DNA of 37,722 bases from Oscillospiraceae bacterium (lineage in GTDB: Bacteria; Bacillota; Clostridia; Oscillospirales; Oscillospiraceae), in the NCBI GenBank assembly GCA_017519975.1, contig JAFWRM010000030.1:1-37722 (forward strand), read 5' to 3'. Position numbers and translations under genes: made by a program. Under the pieces are notes generated by a model. The model was given only the letters and a program-made list of their open reading frames with translations, was not told where the DNA came from and searched no databases. Position 1 is the stretch's first letter, and every line of letters starts with the position of its first letter. This document shows positions 1 through 7,448 of this stretch, one piece after another.

Positions 1-2
1 GA

Positions 3-31
3 AAAGGCGCCGGAACCCGTCCGGCGCCTTT
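3..31 (-). terminator. Intrinsic terminator after the SDR gene
   Basis: A perfect 12-bp inverted repeat (AAAGGCGCCGGA at 3-14, its complement at 20-31) with a 5-nt loop. On the minus strand it ends in TTTT and starts 8 nt past the SDR stop codon, so it closes the four-gene operon that reads leftward from 3785. Confidence 0.9.
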
Positions 32-38
32 AAGATGT

Positions 39-830
39 TTACAGAGTGCAGGAAAACCCACCGTCGATCTTAATGTCGGCGCCGTTGAGGTAATCCGAGG
101 CCGGGGAGGCCAGGAATACCATGCACCCCATCAGATCGTCCAGATTGCCCCAGCGGCCCTGGGGGATGCGGTCGGTGATCTTCTTGTAGTATTCGGGATT
201 GTCGCTCACGTCGCTGTTCACACTCGTGGCCAGAAAGCCCGGGCAGATGGCGTTGCACTGGATGTTGTACTTGCCCAGCTCGTTGGCGAAGCTGCGGGTG
301 ATGCCGATGACGCCGTGCTTGGCGGTCACGTAGGCGGGGCACATGGCGTCCGCGGTATAGGAGAGGGCGGAGCCGATGTTGATGATCTTTCCGCCGCCCT
401 GCCGGATCATCACCTTGGCAACCTCATGGCCCAGATAGTAAACGGCCATCATGTTCAGATCCACCACGCGCTTGAACTCACTGTCCGGGAACTCCGGAAA
501 ATCGCGGAAGCAGTTGGTGCCGGAGTTGTTGACCAGAATGTCGATGCGGCCGTACTCCGCCATGCAGGCGTCTACGATCTCCTTGATGTGCTCGTGCTTC
601 GTCATGTCGCCGCGGATGAAGGCGACCTTCCGGCCTTCCGCCTCCACCAGACGCTTCACGTCGGAAACGTCTTCAGTGAAGTGAGGGATGAACAGATCGG
701 CGCCGGCCTTGGCGAACGCGACGGCGTAGCCCATGCCGAGATTCTGGTTGGCGCCGGTGACCATGGCCACCTTGCCCTTCAGACTGAAGCGGTCCATGGA
801 AAAGCTGCTGATGCTTTCGATCATGTCCAT
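39..830 (-). CDS. SDR-family oxidoreductase (KduD / gluconate 5-dehydrogenase-like)
   Basis: A 263-aa classical short-chain dehydrogenase, expected to be a cytosolic NAD(P)-dependent oxidoreductase of a sugar, sugar acid or polyol. Seen: N-terminal cofactor motif TGANQNLGMG at about 25-34, LVNNSG at 99-104, and the catalytic set Asn126, Ser154, Tyr167 and Lys171 (YVTAK). The C-terminal DGGF is typical. The second glycine of the usual TGxxxGxG motif is Asn, a small oddity that keeps the following GxG. Start 830 has AGGAG nine bases upstream. It is the last gene of the operon, 13 bp after the transketolase C gene, and is followed at once by a terminator. Overall resemblance is to 2-deoxy-gluconate or gluconate 5-dehydrogenases. 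The substrate cannot be read from sequence. Confidence 0.88.
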   Translation of the reverse strand: MDMIESISSFSMDRFSLKGKVAMVTGANQNLGMGYAVAFAKAGADLFIPHFTEDVSDVKRLVEAEGRKVAFIRGDMTKHEHIKEIVDACMAEYGRIDILVNNSGTNCFRDFPEFPDSEFKRVVDLNMMAVYYLGHEVAKVMIRQGGGKIINIGSALSYTADAMCPAYVTAKHGVIGITRSFANELGKYNIQCNAICPGFLATSVNSDVSDNPEYYKKITDRIPQGRWGNLDDLMGCMVFLASPASDYLNGADIKIDGGFSCTL

Positions 831-843
831 GAGCGCGGTCTCC

Positions 844-1815
844 TTATTTCTTCAGCAGTTCGGCGGTGGTCCGGGCGATGCCGTCGGGGTCCATGCCGTA
901 ATAGCGGTAAATGGCGTCCGTCTCACCCAGAACGGCGAACTCGTCCGGCAGACCGATGCGCTTGAATTTTCCGGCAAAGCCGTTTTCCAGCAGGCACTCA
1001 GCCACTGCGCTTCCCAGACCGCCGTTGATGCTGTGCTCTTCCACCGTCACGACGTTGCCCGTCTTCGCGGCACACTTCAGGATCATCTCGGTATCCAGCG
1101 GCTTGATGGTGTGCATGTCGATGAGCTGAGCGCTGATGCCGTATTCTTCCTTCAGCTTCTTGGCGCCCATCATGGACCAGTAGACCGGGGAACCGGCGGA
1201 GATGATGGTCACGTCGGTGCCGTCCAGCACCTCGATGGCCTTGCCGAACTCGAACTCATAGTTGTTGTCCGCGTATACGGCGGGGGAGCCGGCACGGTCG
1301 ATGCGGATGACCATGGGACCCTGGAAGGTGAGAGACTGGCGGACCGCCTTGCAGCACTGGGCTGCGTCGGCGGGAACGACCACCGTCAGATTGGGAATGG
1401 CGCGGTACAGTGCCAGGTCCGCGATGCAGTTGTGAGTGGGACCGCCGCCGGCCGTAACGCCGGCGTGGGTGCCGATCAGGCGGACGTTCACGTCATTGTA
1501 AGCGATGTCCGTGTGTATCTGGTCAGCGCTGCGCAGGCTCAGGAAAGGACCCATGACCTGGCTGTACACGACCTCGCCGGCCAGCGCCAGTCCGCAGGAG
1601 GCGCCCACCTGGCCGGGCTCGGCGATGCCGAAGTTGAAGCAGCGCTCCGGGTACTTGGCGATCAGCTTGCCGGCGGAGGAGGAGGGGGCCACGTTGTCCG
1701 AATAGGTGAAAACGAAATCCAGACCGTCGTCCGCCATGCGCAGGAGTTCTTCTCCGTAGGCCTCTCTGGCGTTGGACAGCATCTGATCAAAGTCGAAAGT
1801 GGTATTTACTGCCAT
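844..1815 (-). CDS. Transketolase, C-terminal subunit
   Basis: A 323-aa protein matching the pyrimidine-binding and C-terminal domains of transketolase. Motifs include FGIAEPGQVGASCGLALAG near residue 70 (its glutamate is the family TPP-activating residue) and THAGVTAGGGPTHN near 125. With the N-terminal subunit it should form a split, TPP-dependent transketolase that moves two-carbon ketol units between sugar phosphates in the cytosol. Its start (1815) overlaps the end of the N-terminal gene by 10 bp, which suggests coupled translation. AAGGAG lies about 11 nt upstream. Split transketolases are common in anaerobes and archaea. Here the pair sits between two sugar or alcohol dehydrogenases, which points to a dedicated catabolic pathway and not only housekeeping pentose phosphate metabolism. 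Confidence 0.92.
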   Translation of the reverse strand: MAVNTTFDFDQMLSNAREAYGEELLRMADDGLDFVFTYSDNVAPSSSAGKLIAKYPERCFNFGIAEPGQVGASCGLALAGEVVYSQVMGPFLSLRSADQIHTDIAYNDVNVRLIGTHAGVTAGGGPTHNCIADLALYRAIPNLTVVVPADAAQCCKAVRQSLTFQGPMVIRIDRAGSPAVYADNNYEFEFGKAIEVLDGTDVTIISAGSPVYWSMMGAKKLKEEYGISAQLIDMHTIKPLDTEMILKCAAKTGNVVTVEEHSINGGLGSAVAECLLENGFAGKFKRIGLPDEFAVLGETDAIYRYYGMDPDGIARTTAELLKK

Positions 1816-2702
1816 TTGCTCTGTCTCTCCTTCCAGTTCTTCTCGAGGGAAGCGATGGCTTCCTCATACTGGGCCTTGGCGATGCCGCCGCCATGCCATT
1901 TCACGTTGCCTGCCATGAAGTCCACGTCGTGGCCCTTTTCCGTGCAGGCGATGACGGCGATGGGCTTGCGGCGCGTCTGACTGTCGGGAGCGGGGATGCC
2001 GTCCAGCACCTTGCATACCTGCATCATGTCGTTGCCGTCCTCGATCACGCGCACGTCCCAGCCGAAGGCCTCCAGCTTCTTGTCCAGAGGGTCGATGTTC
2101 ATGACGGTGGCGGTGGGGCCCGTCATCTGCAGCATGTTGCGGTCGACGAACAGGCGCAGATTGCCCAGCTGATAGTGCCCGGCGGACATGAGGGCCTCCC
2201 AGTTGCTGCCCTCCTCCAGCTCACCGTCGCCGGTCAGCACGTTCACGCTCCAGTCGGCCTTCTGCTTCCGGCCGGCCAGCGCCATGCCTACGGAAATGGG
2301 GAGCCCGTGGCCCAGAGAGCCGGCGGAGACCTCAATCTGCGGGCAGTACTTGCGGTTGGTATGCATGCCGAACTTGGACTTGTCCAGGCATTCAAAATTC
2401 TCGATCATGTACTCCAGGCTGTAGGCGCCAAGATCGGAGAAAATGGAGTACAGAGTCTCACTGCAGTGGCCTTTGCTGAGGATGAAGCGGTCACGTTCGG
2501 GATTGTGAGGATCCAGCACGTTGAAATTCAGATAGCGGTAGTACATGGCCACGGCCACTTCCACCATGGACAGCTCGCCGCCCAGATGGCCAAGGCCGAT
2601 GTTGTAGACCAGGGTGAGCAGCTTGTGCCGGACCCGATAGCAGGTCTCCTCCAGCTGGTGTACGGTGGCGGTGTCGATCGGTTCGATCACTTTACGGTTC
2701 AT
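1806..2702 (-). CDS. Transketolase, N-terminal subunit
   Basis: A 298-aa TPP/Mg-binding half of a split transketolase. Seen: GHLGGELS near residue 40, SKGHCSETLY near 90, GSLGHGLPISVGMALA near 130, and the TPP motif beginning GDGELEEGSNWEA near 160 and ending in VDRN. The upstream in-frame GTG at 2711 is less likely than ATG 2702, which has AAGGAG eight bases before it. The gene lies 15 bp after the zinc dehydrogenase gene and overlaps the C-terminal subunit gene by 10 bp. Together they make one full-length transketolase equivalent of about 620 aa. The family call is firm. The donor and acceptor sugars are unknown. Confidence 0.93.
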   Translation of the reverse strand: MNRKVIEPIDTATVHQLEETCYRVRHKLLTLVYNIGLGHLGGELSMVEVAVAMYYRYLNFNVLDPHNPERDRFILSKGHCSETLYSIFSDLGAYSLEYMIENFECLDKSKFGMHTNRKYCPQIEVSAGSLGHGLPISVGMALAGRKQKADWSVNVLTGDGELEEGSNWEALMSAGHYQLGNLRLFVDRNMLQMTGPTATVMNIDPLDKKLEAFGWDVRVIEDGNDMMQVCKVLDGIPAPDSQTRRKPIAVIACTEKGHDVDFMAGNVKWHGGGIAKAQYEEAIASLEKNWKERQSKWQ

Positions 2703-2726
2703 GCGGTACACTCCTTTGTCCGGTAA

Positions 2727-3785
2727 TTATTCGCCTTCGATCTTGTTGCAGCGGATCAGGATCTTCGGATACTTGCCGGTGACCTGAGCGTCGAACGCCG
2801 CTACGGCGTCGTCAAGCTCAAACACCTTGGTGGTGAAATCGTCCAGCTGGAACCGGTGCAGCAGCTGCGCCGCGCGGGGATAGGCATAGGGCGCCACGTA
2901 CAGGCCGGTGATGGTCAGCTCGTTGTAATAGCAGTATTTGTAAAGGTTCAGGGGCATCTCCCAGTCGTTGGGATACATGGCTGCGTAGATGAGCTTGCCG
3001 CCCTTGGCCGTGATCTGAGGCAGGGGATAGGCGGCGCGCGGGTTGCCGGAGCAGTCGATCACCACGTCGTAGCCCAGACCGCCGGTGAGCTCCAGTCCGC
3101 GCTGGACGACGTCCTCGGTGATGGGATCGATCACGTTGTCCGCCCCGTACTTGATGGCCAGATCGCGCCGATCCGCGATAGGCTCGATCAGGGTGAGGGA
3201 GGCGGCGCCGAACATGTGGATGGCCTGCAGGGACAGCAGTCCGATGGGACCGCCGCCGCAGATGGCTACGCGCTGGCCGACCTTCATGTCGATCTTGTCC
3301 ATCAGGCGCACGGCGATGGAAATGGGCTCCAGCAGGCAGCCCTGCTTCAGGGATACGTCGTCCGGCAGCTTGTAGACCTGGCTCTCATGCCATACGATGG
3401 TCTCGCTGAACCCGGGGTTGTTGGATTCGTTGGCGTGTTCGCAGAACTGCTGCTGCCCGTTCTGGCAGTAGTAGCACGTCCCGCAGAAATGGAGAAAGTT
3501 GCCGGCGACCCGATCGCCGACCTTCAGACCCTTCTTGGTGGCCTTGGGGCCGACTTCCGTAATGACGCCGGAAAGCTCATGTCCCATGCCGTAAGGGGGG
3601 TCCCAGCCGAAGATGTTCTCCACCAGATGGGGATCGGAACCGCAGATGGCACAGTAGGCAACCTTGATGCGAACGTCTTCATCCCCCAGCACCTGCTCGG
3701 GAATGTCTACGACCTTCACCTGGCCTCTGGTCTCGGGATTGGGATCCCGAAGACTGCCCACTTTGACTACTTGAATGGATTTCAT
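2727..3785 (-). CDS. Zinc-dependent alcohol/polyol dehydrogenase (MDR family)
   Basis: A 352-aa medium-chain dehydrogenase resembling sorbitol and threonine dehydrogenases. The catalytic zinc site is visible as Cys45 with GHE at 68-70. The structural zinc site is the four cysteines 101, 104, 107 and 115. The Rossmann motif CGGGPIG lies near residue 175. It probably oxidises a secondary alcohol of a polyol or sugar with NAD(P)+. It is the first gene of the operon, with CAGGAGG ahead of ATG 3785 and a plausible promoter at 3830-3857. Together with the split transketolase and SDR it suggests oxidation of a sugar or polyol into a ketose that transketolase can cleave. The substrate is not identifiable. 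Confidence 0.9.
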   Translation of the reverse strand: MKSIQVVKVGSLRDPNPETRGQVKVVDIPEQVLGDEDVRIKVAYCAICGSDPHLVENIFGWDPPYGMGHELSGVITEVGPKATKKGLKVGDRVAGNFLHFCGTCYYCQNGQQQFCEHANESNNPGFSETIVWHESQVYKLPDDVSLKQGCLLEPISIAVRLMDKIDMKVGQRVAICGGGPIGLLSLQAIHMFGAASLTLIEPIADRRDLAIKYGADNVIDPITEDVVQRGLELTGGLGYDVVIDCSGNPRAAYPLPQITAKGGKLIYAAMYPNDWEMPLNLYKYCYYNELTITGLYVAPYAYPRAAQLLHRFQLDDFTTKVFELDDAVAAFDAQVTGKYPKILIRCNKIEGE

Positions 3786-3829
3786 GCGTGAAAACCTCCT
3801 GAAAATGAATCGGATATACAGATACGATA

Positions 3830-3857
3830 ACTATATCATATTTTTGTCTGCCTGCAA
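3830..3857 (-). promoter_or_regulatory. Putative sigma-A promoter of the dehydrogenase/transketolase operon
   Basis: On the minus strand, TTGCAG (3852-3857) and TATAGT (3830-3835) are separated by 16 bp, about 45 bp before the ATG at 3785. The rest of the 310-bp gene-free stretch 3786-4095 holds the long hairpin at 3941-4022 and nothing else I can assign. Confidence 0.55.
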
Positions 3858-3940
3858 AGGAAGAATGGTCCGAATCAGCGCAGAAAATACAGAAAGCGGC
3901 AGCGGAGAGACGGTAAAAAATGAACGAAAGGGACGGAAGT

Positions 3941-4022
3941 GGGACGGCCGGAACGCAGCACCCCGTCCGTCAGCAGTTTACAATACTGTCTGACAGACGG
4001 GGTGCTGCTTCGGGCCGTCCCG
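3941..4022. repeat. Long imperfect hairpin, about 82 nt, in an intergenic region
   Basis: Nested inverted repeats: GGACGGCC (3942-3949) with GGCCGTCC (4013-4020); a 13-bp arm 3955-3967 with 3996-4008; GTCAG (3969-3973) with CTGAC (3990-3994); and CAGT (3974-3977) with ACTG (3985-3988) around a 7-nt loop. It lies between the end of the HIT gene and the promoter of the next operon. It may terminate alaS/HIT transcription, but there is no T-run on the minus side, unlike the other terminators here. It could instead be a miniature palindromic repeat or a structured RNA. Confidence 0.75.
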
Positions 4023-4095
4023 CTTTCTGTGCTTCTCAATTGGAAGTCGGCCTGTTCAGGTCATCTTCCTGATGCAGTACGAGCCGGAGAGAAAG

Positions 4096-4437
4096 TCAAA
4101 CCAGAGTCTCGCCCATGTTCCTGCCGGCGAGAATGTGAAAATGCAGATGCGGAACGGTCTGACCGGCGTCCGGCCCGCAGTTGGAGATCAGACGGAATCC
4201 GCCGTCCAGATGCTCCTGCGCGGCGATCCTCGCGACGGCTTCCAGACACGCGGCGGCCAGACCGCTGTTTTCCTCTGTTACAGCTCCGACCGAGGGGATG
4301 TGCCGTTTCGGGATGACCAGGATGTGCACGGGGGCCTGCGGAGCGATGTCCCGGAAGGCCAGGACCCGGTCGTCCTCATATACCTTGCTGCTGGGGATCT
4401 CTCCGGCGGCTATTTTGCAGAACAGACAGTTTTCCAT
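4096..4437 (-). CDS. HIT-family nucleotide-binding protein
   Basis: A 113-aa protein of the histidine-triad family (HINT/protein kinase C inhibitor type), probably a small cytosolic dimeric purine nucleoside phosphoramidase. Seen: N-terminal CLFCKIAAGEIPSSKVYEDD with a CxxC pair at residues 4 and 7, HILVIPKRHI at 38-47, and the triad HLHFH at 97-101 followed by ILAG. The length is normal for the family. It begins 13 bp after alaS with GGAG upstream, so it is probably co-transcribed and shares the T-box control. The HIT/alaS pairing is of interest because HINT proteins are known to hydrolyse aminoacyl adenylates. Whether that explains the linkage here is inference. Confidence 0.93.
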   Translation of the reverse strand: MENCLFCKIAAGEIPSSKVYEDDRVLAFRDIAPQAPVHILVIPKRHIPSVGAVTEENSGLAAACLEAVARIAAQEHLDGGFRLISNCGPDAGQTVPHLHFHILAGRNMGETLV

Positions 4438-4450
4438 GGGGAATCTCCTT

Positions 4451-7093
4451 TCAGCTCATTTTCCCGGCGACAAAGGACTTCACGGCAGCCAGCGCCTCCG
4501 CGGCCCTGGACGGGTCGCTTCCGCCGCCCATGGCGGAGTCGGGCTTGCCGCCGCCTTTTCCGCCGACGATGGGAGCGATGGCCCGGATGATGTCGCCGGC
4601 GCGGACGCCGTCGGCCACCGCATGCTTTCCGCAGACGGCCTGCAGCGTCACCTTGCCGCCCGTGACCAGCGCGATGACGGCGGCGATGCGCTCGTCCTTG
4701 TCTCGCAGGGCGTCACCCAGCTTCCGCAGGGCGTTCACGTCGCCTTCCGTCAGCAGGGCAGTCACCACGTGGACGCCGGACACGTCCTCCGCGTTCTTTA
4801 CAAGATCGGCGGCGCCGCCGGCGCTCTCCCTGTCCTTGTACTGGCGGATGACGCGCTCGCTCTCCTTCAGTTCGTCCATCACCTGCTGCGCGCGCTTGGC
4901 AAGATCAGTGCCGTGCCCGGCTTTCAGGATCTCCGCCAGACGGGCCAGAACTTCCTCATCCCTATCCTGAAGCTTTGTAGCCTCCCGGCCGGTGACCATC
5001 TCGATGCGGCGGACGCCGGACGCAATGCTCGTCTCACTGACGATGCGGAAGCTGCCCACCTTCGCCGTGTTGCTCAGATGGGTGCCGCCGCAGAACTCCA
5101 GAGAGACCTTGCCCATCTTTACTACCCGTACGGTGTCGCCGTATTTTTCGCCGAACAGGGCGGTAGCGCCGAGCTTCTTGGCCTCCTCCAGAGGGAGGAC
5201 CATGGTCTCGATGGGATAGCCCGCCAGAATGGAGGATTCCATCAGATCGCGCACCTGCTTCAGTTCCTCCGGCGTGACGGCGGAGAAGTGGGTGAAGTCA
5301 AAGCGGAGATGATCGGGCTCCACCAGAGAGCCCGCCTGATGCACGTGGTCGCCCAGAACTTTTTCCAGCGCCGCCTGCAGAAGGTGAGTGGCGCTGTGGG
5401 CGCGCCGGATCGCCGCCCGACGGGTGGGATCCACATTGGCCTCCACATGATCGCCCACGCGGATCATGCCGGACCTGAGCACACCGTAGTGCATGTACTT
5501 GCCGCCCTTGTTCTTCTGAACGTCGGTCACTTCGAACAGCATGTCACTGCCGGACAGGGTGCCGTGGTCGGCCACCTGACCGCCCATCTCAGCGTAAAAC
5601 GGAGTCTGGTCGAGAACGACGATGGCTTCCGCACCGGCGGTAACGGCGTCACGCAGCTCTCCGTCGGCTACGATGGCCAGCACGCGGCTGTCGGCCTGAA
5701 TGACGGAATAGCCCACGAACTCGGTGGCGGGAACGTCCTTGCCGAACTCCACGCCGGCCCAGCCGAGATCGCCCAGAGCCTTCCGGGCTTCGCGGGCGCG
5801 TTCCTTCTGTTCCTGCATCAGCTGACGGAAGCTCTCCTCGTCCACAGTCAGCCCCTCGTCTGCCGCCATTTCGACCGTCAGATCGATGGGGAAGCCGAAG
5901 GTGTCGTAAAGGCGGAAGGCGTCGGCGCCGGAAAACACCTGTTCCCCCTTGGCCTTGTGTTCGTCCAGCAGATCGGAAAAGATCTTCATGCCCCCGTCGA
6001 TGGTGCGGGCGAAATTCTCCTCCTCCGTGCGCACTACTCTGGTGATATAGCTCTGTTTTTCCCGCACGTCGGGATATTCGCCCTCGTTGACCTGAACCAC
6101 GGTTTCCACCACCTGGTACAGGAACGGATCGTTGACGCCCAGCAGCTTACCATGGCGGGCGGCGCGGCGCAGCAGACGGCGCAGAACGTAGCCGCGCCCT
6201 TCGTTCGAGGGCAGTACGCCGTCGCAGATCATGAACACGGCAGAGCGGATATGGTCCGTGATCACGCGCAGCGAAACGTCGCGCTTCTCGCTCTGGCCGT
6301 AATAGGCGCCGGTGAGCTCGGAGACCCTGTGGGTGATGTGCATCACCGTGTCGGTATCGAACAGGCTGTCCACATTCTGGACGACGACGGCCAGACGCTC
6401 CAGGCCCATGCCGGTATCGATGTTCTTCTGCTTCAGTTCCGTATAATTGTTGTTCCCGTCGTTGTTGAACTGGGAGAAAACGTCGTTCCAGACCTCCATG
6501 TAGCGGTCGCAGTCACAGCCGACCTTGCAGTCGGGCTTCCCGCAGCCGTATTCCTCGCCGCGGTCATAGTAGATCTCACTGCAGGGACCGCAGGGGCCGG
6601 ACCCATGCTCCCAGAAGTTGTCCTCCTTGCCGAAGCGGGAGATGCGTTCCGCGGGAACGCCGATGACCTTGTTCCAGATGCGGAAGGCCTCGTCGTCGTC
6701 CACGTAGACGGAGGGATACAGGCGGTCGGGCTCCAGACCGACGACCTCGGTCAGAAACTCCCAGCTCCACTTCAGGGCGTCCTCCTTGAAGTAATCTCCG
6801 AAGGAGAAGTTGCCCAGCATTTCAAAGTAGGTGCCGTGACGGGCCGTTTTTCCCACGTTTTCGATGTCGCCGGTGCGGATGCACTTCTGGCACGTGGTGA
6901 CGCGGCGGCAGGGAGGCTCCTCCTCGCCGGTGAACCAGGGCTTCATGGGCGTCATGCCGGCGTTGATCAGCAGGACGGACTTGTCGTTCTGGGGGACGAG
7001 GCTGAAGCTGGGCAGACGGAGATGGCCCTTGCTCTCGAAGAAGCTGAGGAACATCTCGCGCAGCTCGTTAAGGGTATAATACGGATGAGACAT
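4451..7093 (-). CDS. alaS: Alanine--tRNA ligase
   Basis: An 880-aa full-length alanyl-tRNA synthetase that charges tRNA-Ala with alanine. Seen: the class II core at the N-terminus (LPSFSLVP, then NAGMTPMKPWF, then FEMLGNFSFGDYFK), a cysteine-rich segment near 180, the editing-domain zinc motif HSATH near residue 564 with CGGTH near 668, and a glycine-rich C-terminal C-Ala domain (GGKGGGKPD). Length and domain order are those of ordinary bacterial AlaRS. ATG 7093 has AAAGGAG nine bases upstream and lies just after the T-box terminator. The HIT gene follows 13 bp downstream. Expression is very probably induced by uncharged tRNA-Ala through the T-box at 7123-7352. Confidence 0.98.
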   Translation of the reverse strand: MSHPYYTLNELREMFLSFFESKGHLRLPSFSLVPQNDKSVLLINAGMTPMKPWFTGEEEPPCRRVTTCQKCIRTGDIENVGKTARHGTYFEMLGNFSFGDYFKEDALKWSWEFLTEVVGLEPDRLYPSVYVDDDEAFRIWNKVIGVPAERISRFGKEDNFWEHGSGPCGPCSEIYYDRGEEYGCGKPDCKVGCDCDRYMEVWNDVFSQFNNDGNNNYTELKQKNIDTGMGLERLAVVVQNVDSLFDTDTVMHITHRVSELTGAYYGQSEKRDVSLRVITDHIRSAVFMICDGVLPSNEGRGYVLRRLLRRAARHGKLLGVNDPFLYQVVETVVQVNEGEYPDVREKQSYITRVVRTEEENFARTIDGGMKIFSDLLDEHKAKGEQVFSGADAFRLYDTFGFPIDLTVEMAADEGLTVDEESFRQLMQEQKERAREARKALGDLGWAGVEFGKDVPATEFVGYSVIQADSRVLAIVADGELRDAVTAGAEAIVVLDQTPFYAEMGGQVADHGTLSGSDMLFEVTDVQKNKGGKYMHYGVLRSGMIRVGDHVEANVDPTRRAAIRRAHSATHLLQAALEKVLGDHVHQAGSLVEPDHLRFDFTHFSAVTPEELKQVRDLMESSILAGYPIETMVLPLEEAKKLGATALFGEKYGDTVRVVKMGKVSLEFCGGTHLSNTAKVGSFRIVSETSIASGVRRIEMVTGREATKLQDRDEEVLARLAEILKAGHGTDLAKRAQQVMDELKESERVIRQYKDRESAGGAADLVKNAEDVSGVHVVTALLTEGDVNALRKLGDALRDKDERIAAVIALVTGGKVTLQAVCGKHAVADGVRAGDIIRAIAPIVGGKGGGKPDSAMGGGSDPSRAAEALAAVKSFVAGKMS

Positions 7094-7122
7094 GATGAAA
7101 GGCTCCTTTACATGTGATCTGT

Positions 7123-7352
7123 GGAAAAAGAAACGCCCCGCCCCGCAGATAGGGGCGAAGCGACGCTTCGCGGTACCACCCTACTTACCGCCACAAGGAC
7201 GGCATCTCGGCCGTCCGATAACGGGGACGGGCCGTTCCGGTCTCCCGGACAGCTCAAAAGCGGCGCGCCGTACGGATGCTTCAGGCGGCTCACACCGGCC
7301 CGCCTTCGCTGGGAAGACCCTGTACGGCTGACTTTTTCACAGCAGTTTACTC
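7123..7352 (-). ncRNA. T-box leader of alaS (tRNA-Ala sensing)
   Basis: On the minus strand the leader holds the conserved T-box sequence AGGGTGGTACCGCG at 7182-7169. It is followed by a GC-rich stem and a T-rich tail at 7133-7125, the terminator. Upstream is a Stem I region with AGCGAAG and a GGTG-type loop near 7290-7310. In the specifier region a GCC codon (7264-7262), followed by G and CTTTTGAGC, fits an alanine specifier, which matches the downstream gene. Exact Stem I pairing was not modelled. Uncharged tRNA-Ala should stabilise the antiterminator and allow transcription of alaS and the HIT gene. Confidence 0.95.
7125..7157 (-). terminator. T-box terminator stem
   Basis: CGCCCC/GGGGCG pairing (minus strand), with two possible registers because GGGGC occurs twice, followed by GTTTCTTTTT. 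The competing antiterminator would use the T-box sequence at 7169-7182. Confidence 0.85.
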
Positions 7353-7357
7353 CCGCT

Positions 7358-7385
7358 ATTTTATCATCATTTCAGCGTGTGTCAA
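7358..7385 (-). promoter_or_regulatory. Promoter of alaS operon
   Basis: On the minus strand, a perfect TTGACA (7380-7385), a 16-bp spacer, and TAAAAT (7358-7363), placed just before the T-box RNA. Confidence 0.85.
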
Positions 7386-7400
7386 CAGAAACAGAAAAGA

Positions 7401-7431
7401 AAACAGGGCCGGACGCCTATGCGTCCGGCCC
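7401..7431 (-). terminator. Terminator after the glycyl-radical activase gene
   Basis: Inverted repeat GGGCCGGACGC (7406-7416) with its complement (7421-7431) and a 4-nt loop. On the minus strand it is followed by TGTTTTCTTTTC. It lies between the activase stop codon and the alaS promoter. Confidence 0.9.
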
Positions 7432-7448
7432 GTCTGCGTGCGGAAAAC

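Noticed and set aside
733-1980. A 415-codon plus-strand frame opposite the transketolase genes, and similar long frames opposite moeA, purL and purD.
   Set aside because: Shadow frames of well-supported minus-strand genes, with no SD at their starts and no recognisable domain.
4181-7117. A 978-codon open frame on the plus strand, opposite alaS.
   Set aside because: alaS on the minus strand has full-length family motifs and a T-box. The opposing frame is a product of high GC and biased third positions and shows no family signature.
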